From Aradus depressus (lineage: Eukaryota; Arthropoda; Insecta; Hemiptera; Aradidae), in assembly GCA_963662175.1 (NCBI GenBank), contig OY759219.1, positions 24,780,908 through 24,844,907 of the forward strand: a stretch of DNA of 64,000 nucleotides, read 5' to 3'. Below the pieces are notes generated by a model. It did not search any database. It saw nothing but the letters and a program-made list of their open reading frames with translations, and was not told the DNA's origin. Position numbers and translations under genes: made by a program. Shown in pieces: positions 62,218 through 64,000 of this stretch (positions are counted from its first letter, which is position 1; the number at the start of each line of letters is the position of its first letter).

Positions 62218-62648
62218 AAAGGGTCTAGCCGGATAAGAGTGCGAAAACTGCCCCCAACGATTTTCGAATGGGCAACTGACCGACAGTTTGCACGTATAAA
62301 AAGAAAATTTTCCTGAAAATTGCAGCTCCCAACTCCCATTATTCGATGAGAAAAAAAAAATGCAATTTCATTTTTTTTTCCCCCCTGCGGGTATTGCGAA
62401 TATGCAACTGTCGATTTTTTTAAAGTTCTTATGCTTCAAATACACCTGTATAATATTTTTCTATTATCTTCCGATTCAAATTAGATTTTTCATTGACTTT
62501 TGAAAAATTATATTTCCAACCACGGCAAAAAGTTGCAGTATCTAATATAAAAAAAATTCTCCATAAAATTAAGTTGAAATAGTACTGTTAACAATCGTTC
62601 AAAAAAATTACTACTATATATTGTATTTTGCAAAAATAAAAACGATGT

Positions 62649-62853
62649 AGGTTAGGTTAGGTTAGGTTTTATGACTCATGCCCGGGCTTTAACTACGAGG
62701 TCATATCGCCTACTCTCAGAGCGCTCTTTCGCCACTCTGGTGGACATGAGCCCGACTCTACTGTGGGAGTCCTAAATTTTGCCTACCCTAAATTTTTATT
62801 CATCTAGGGTAGGGGTCTTTAACGAGTACCTGACATCGTACAGGCTCGGGACC
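62649..62853 (-). mobile_element. R-A SINE copy 12, 5'-truncated, nested
   Basis: AGGTTAGGTTAGGTTAGGTT tail (four units) and body to CATCGTACAGGCTCGGGACC, where the head is missing. Lies inside the foldback loop, so it inserted after the foldback formed. Confidence 0.9.
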
Positions 62854-63182
62854 TTTTACGACATTATTTTAATAAAAATTCATAATATCATATATGTAGA
62901 TTTAAACGCAAATAACCGAAAAATATTGTTTTTTATTTTTTTAACAGTGTTGCACCACACCAAAAAAAATTGAAAAAATTAGGGAATATTTTGATACAAA
63001 CACTGGGAAAATTGGTGAGTGTCACTCAAAAATAACATTCGAAAAGGCCATTTTGAAGTTTTCAAAAGTCGATGAAAAATCTAATTTAAATCGGAAGGTA
63101 ATACAAAAATACTATATAGGTGTATTTGAAGCATAAGAACTTAAAAAAAAAATCGACAGTTGCATATTCGGAATACCCGCAA

Positions 63183-63207
63183 GGGGGGGGGGGGGGGGGG
63201 GGGGGGG
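63183..63207 (+). repeat. 25 bp poly(G) run
   Basis: In the right arm of the foldback, where the left arm has only TTCCCCCC (complementary position), so it expanded in one arm. Confidence 0.9.
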
Positions 63208-63353
63208 AATGAAAATTGCATTTTTTTTTTTTTTCTCATCGAATAATGGGAGTTGGGAGTGAAAATTTTCTTTTTACATCTGCAAACTGTCGGTCAATTG
63301 CCCATTCGAAAATCGTTGGGGGCAGTTTTCGCACTCTTATCCTAAACCCTTTC

Positions 63354-63536
63354 TCCCCTATTATTTTTTGAAAAATGTTACATATTTGGAATACAAAACT
63401 GGGTGAACAAAGTGTACATTGTTTTGAATTGTGTTAATTGTACAATATATAAGTCAATTATGGTATGATAATACATATCAGCATCACCTGAATCAATTAT
63501 ATAACGATTAAGTAAAGGCAGGTTATCTGGTTACGG
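63354..63536. other. Unique AT-rich sequence, nothing recognised
   Basis: No frame and no repeat landmark. Confidence 0.4.
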
Positions 63537-63745
63537 TTAGGTATATATAAATATATAATGAGCCGTTTGTTGGTCCTTGTCTCTCAGTAGAAGGGCCTCA
63601 GTGCTATGTGTAACACACCCCACAATGTTAGTGGTGTGTTCGTGAAGGTCTTGTGTCGTGAATTGCATCAGGTGTGAGAAAACATTGGTCCCGAAGATGT
63701 CCTGGGAACGGCTCTCCAAGTTTACACAATTCCCAGGGATATCGG
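63537..63745 (-). CDS. Candidate exon (minus), unrecognised protein
   Basis: Follows a strong acceptor-like sequence, CCCCTGTTTCCCTGTTGACTTAG (AG at 63747-63746), and stays open for 69 codons to a stop at 63537. Translation starts DIPGNCVNLESRSQDIFGTN, continues VFSHLMQFTTQDLHEHTTNI, and ends QQTAHYIFIYT. Codon choice and amino-acid mixture look coding until the last ~8 residues (TATATA sequence), so a splice donor before that is possible, but no good GT was identified. No family recognised. Confidence 0.38.
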
Positions 63746-63809
63746 CTAAGTCAACAGGGAAACAGGGGGAACACAATTCCTTGGCAACAGTAGCAAATAC
63801 TGTGATTAC

Positions 63810-64000
63810 GCTTTAATCTATACGAAGTATAGGGGAAGTTATGTAACCGATTAGAAATTCAGAGTTTTCACCAGAATATCTTGTGTTTCCTGATTCAAAA
63901 ATGGAAAAAGTTATGGGTCGTTTTGAAAAATTCATGTATTCATTGAAAGGGTAAATTCCATCTCGCCATATGTCAGAAATTTTATTTTCTTATCCCTTTA
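63810..64000 (-). repeat. R-B tail half (minus), cut by window end
   Basis: AATCTATACGAAGTATAGGG + GAAGTTATGTAACCGATTAG, then CCAGAATATCTTGTGTTTCC. The terminal hairpin is intact. Confidence 0.78.

Larger units (their letters stand above)
62218..63353. mobile_element. 1.1 kb foldback element, ~290 bp inverted arms
   Basis: Left arm 62218..62506 starts AAAGGGTCTAGCCGGATAAG + AGTGCGAAAACTGCCCCCAA. Right arm 63059..63353 ends TTTTCGCACTCTTATCCTAA + ACCCTTTC. They are inverted copies at about 85-90% identity by eye. Each arm contains GGGTATTGCG(A)ATATGCAACT-type sequence, a poly(C)/poly(G) run and ATTCGATGAG. The loop (62507..63058) holds an R-A SINE fragment and unique sequence. No ORF, so non-autonomous; superfamily not determined. 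Confidence 0.85.

Noticed and set aside
15..64000. R-B as a typical Helitron
   Set aside because: The tail hairpin is suggestive, but the ends are not 5' TC and 3' CTRR, and R-B has 12 bp inverted ends, so the class is left open.

Overview
Eukaryotic, almost certainly insect nuclear DNA: AT-rich, gene-poor, and packed with decayed transposable elements. The best evidence is one confident protein-coding exon (40165..40566, minus) encoding the N-terminal CCHC zinc finger of a BCL11-family transcription factor (Drosophila CG9650 relative), bounded by good splice sites. Fragments of R1-like, Jockey-like and other non-LTR retrotransposons, Penelope-like inverted repeats, and a tRNA-derived SINE whose tail is (CCTAA)n, the complement of the insect telomere repeat TTAGG, agree with an arthropod. 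A hemimetabolous insect such as a hemipteran is a guess from the repeat style, not a demonstrated assignment. There are no bacterial features: no operons, ribosome binding sites, CRISPR or plasmid functions.

Layout. 1-40 kb is intergenic or intronic repeat mosaic; if the BCL11 gene continues downstream on the minus strand, part of this is its intron(s). About 40 blocks belong to one dispersed family, here called R-B. Its consensus, assembled by eye, runs from a palindrome CGGTGAWTCACCG and the end TACTTCCCCAGC, through two to four imperfect ~170-200 bp subrepeats (core CATTCATTACATCGGCAGTT), to a hairpin tail CTATACTTCGTATAG + CTGGGGAAGTA. Other families are R-A (the CCTAA-tailed SINE, about 20 copies or fragments), R-C and R-F (foldback repeats with hammerhead-ribozyme-like cores), R-D (two long copies at 6.2 and 24.3 kb, both fused to the R-B tail), R-E (two copies at 17.4 and 50.2 kb), R-G (empty-site repeat at 18, 20.8 and 43 kb) and R-H (five short copies). 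Several short elements with terminal inverted repeats (MITE-like) lie at 5.7, 27.3, 35.2, 36.7, 43.0 and 62.2 kb.

40-64 kb holds the BCL11 exon, then more of the same mosaic, a perfect 7 x 40 bp satellite (52.8 kb) that seems to have grown from the target-site duplication of a second SINE, three LINE clades represented by 3' fragments, and a 1.1 kb foldback element with a SINE nested in its loop. Three further open segments with splice-like borders (36.1 kb minus, 47.3 kb plus, 63.6 kb minus) are possible exons of unrecognised genes. No complete gene and no functional autonomous transposon is present. Repeat boundaries are read by eye and are good to roughly 5-30 bp unless stated otherwise.
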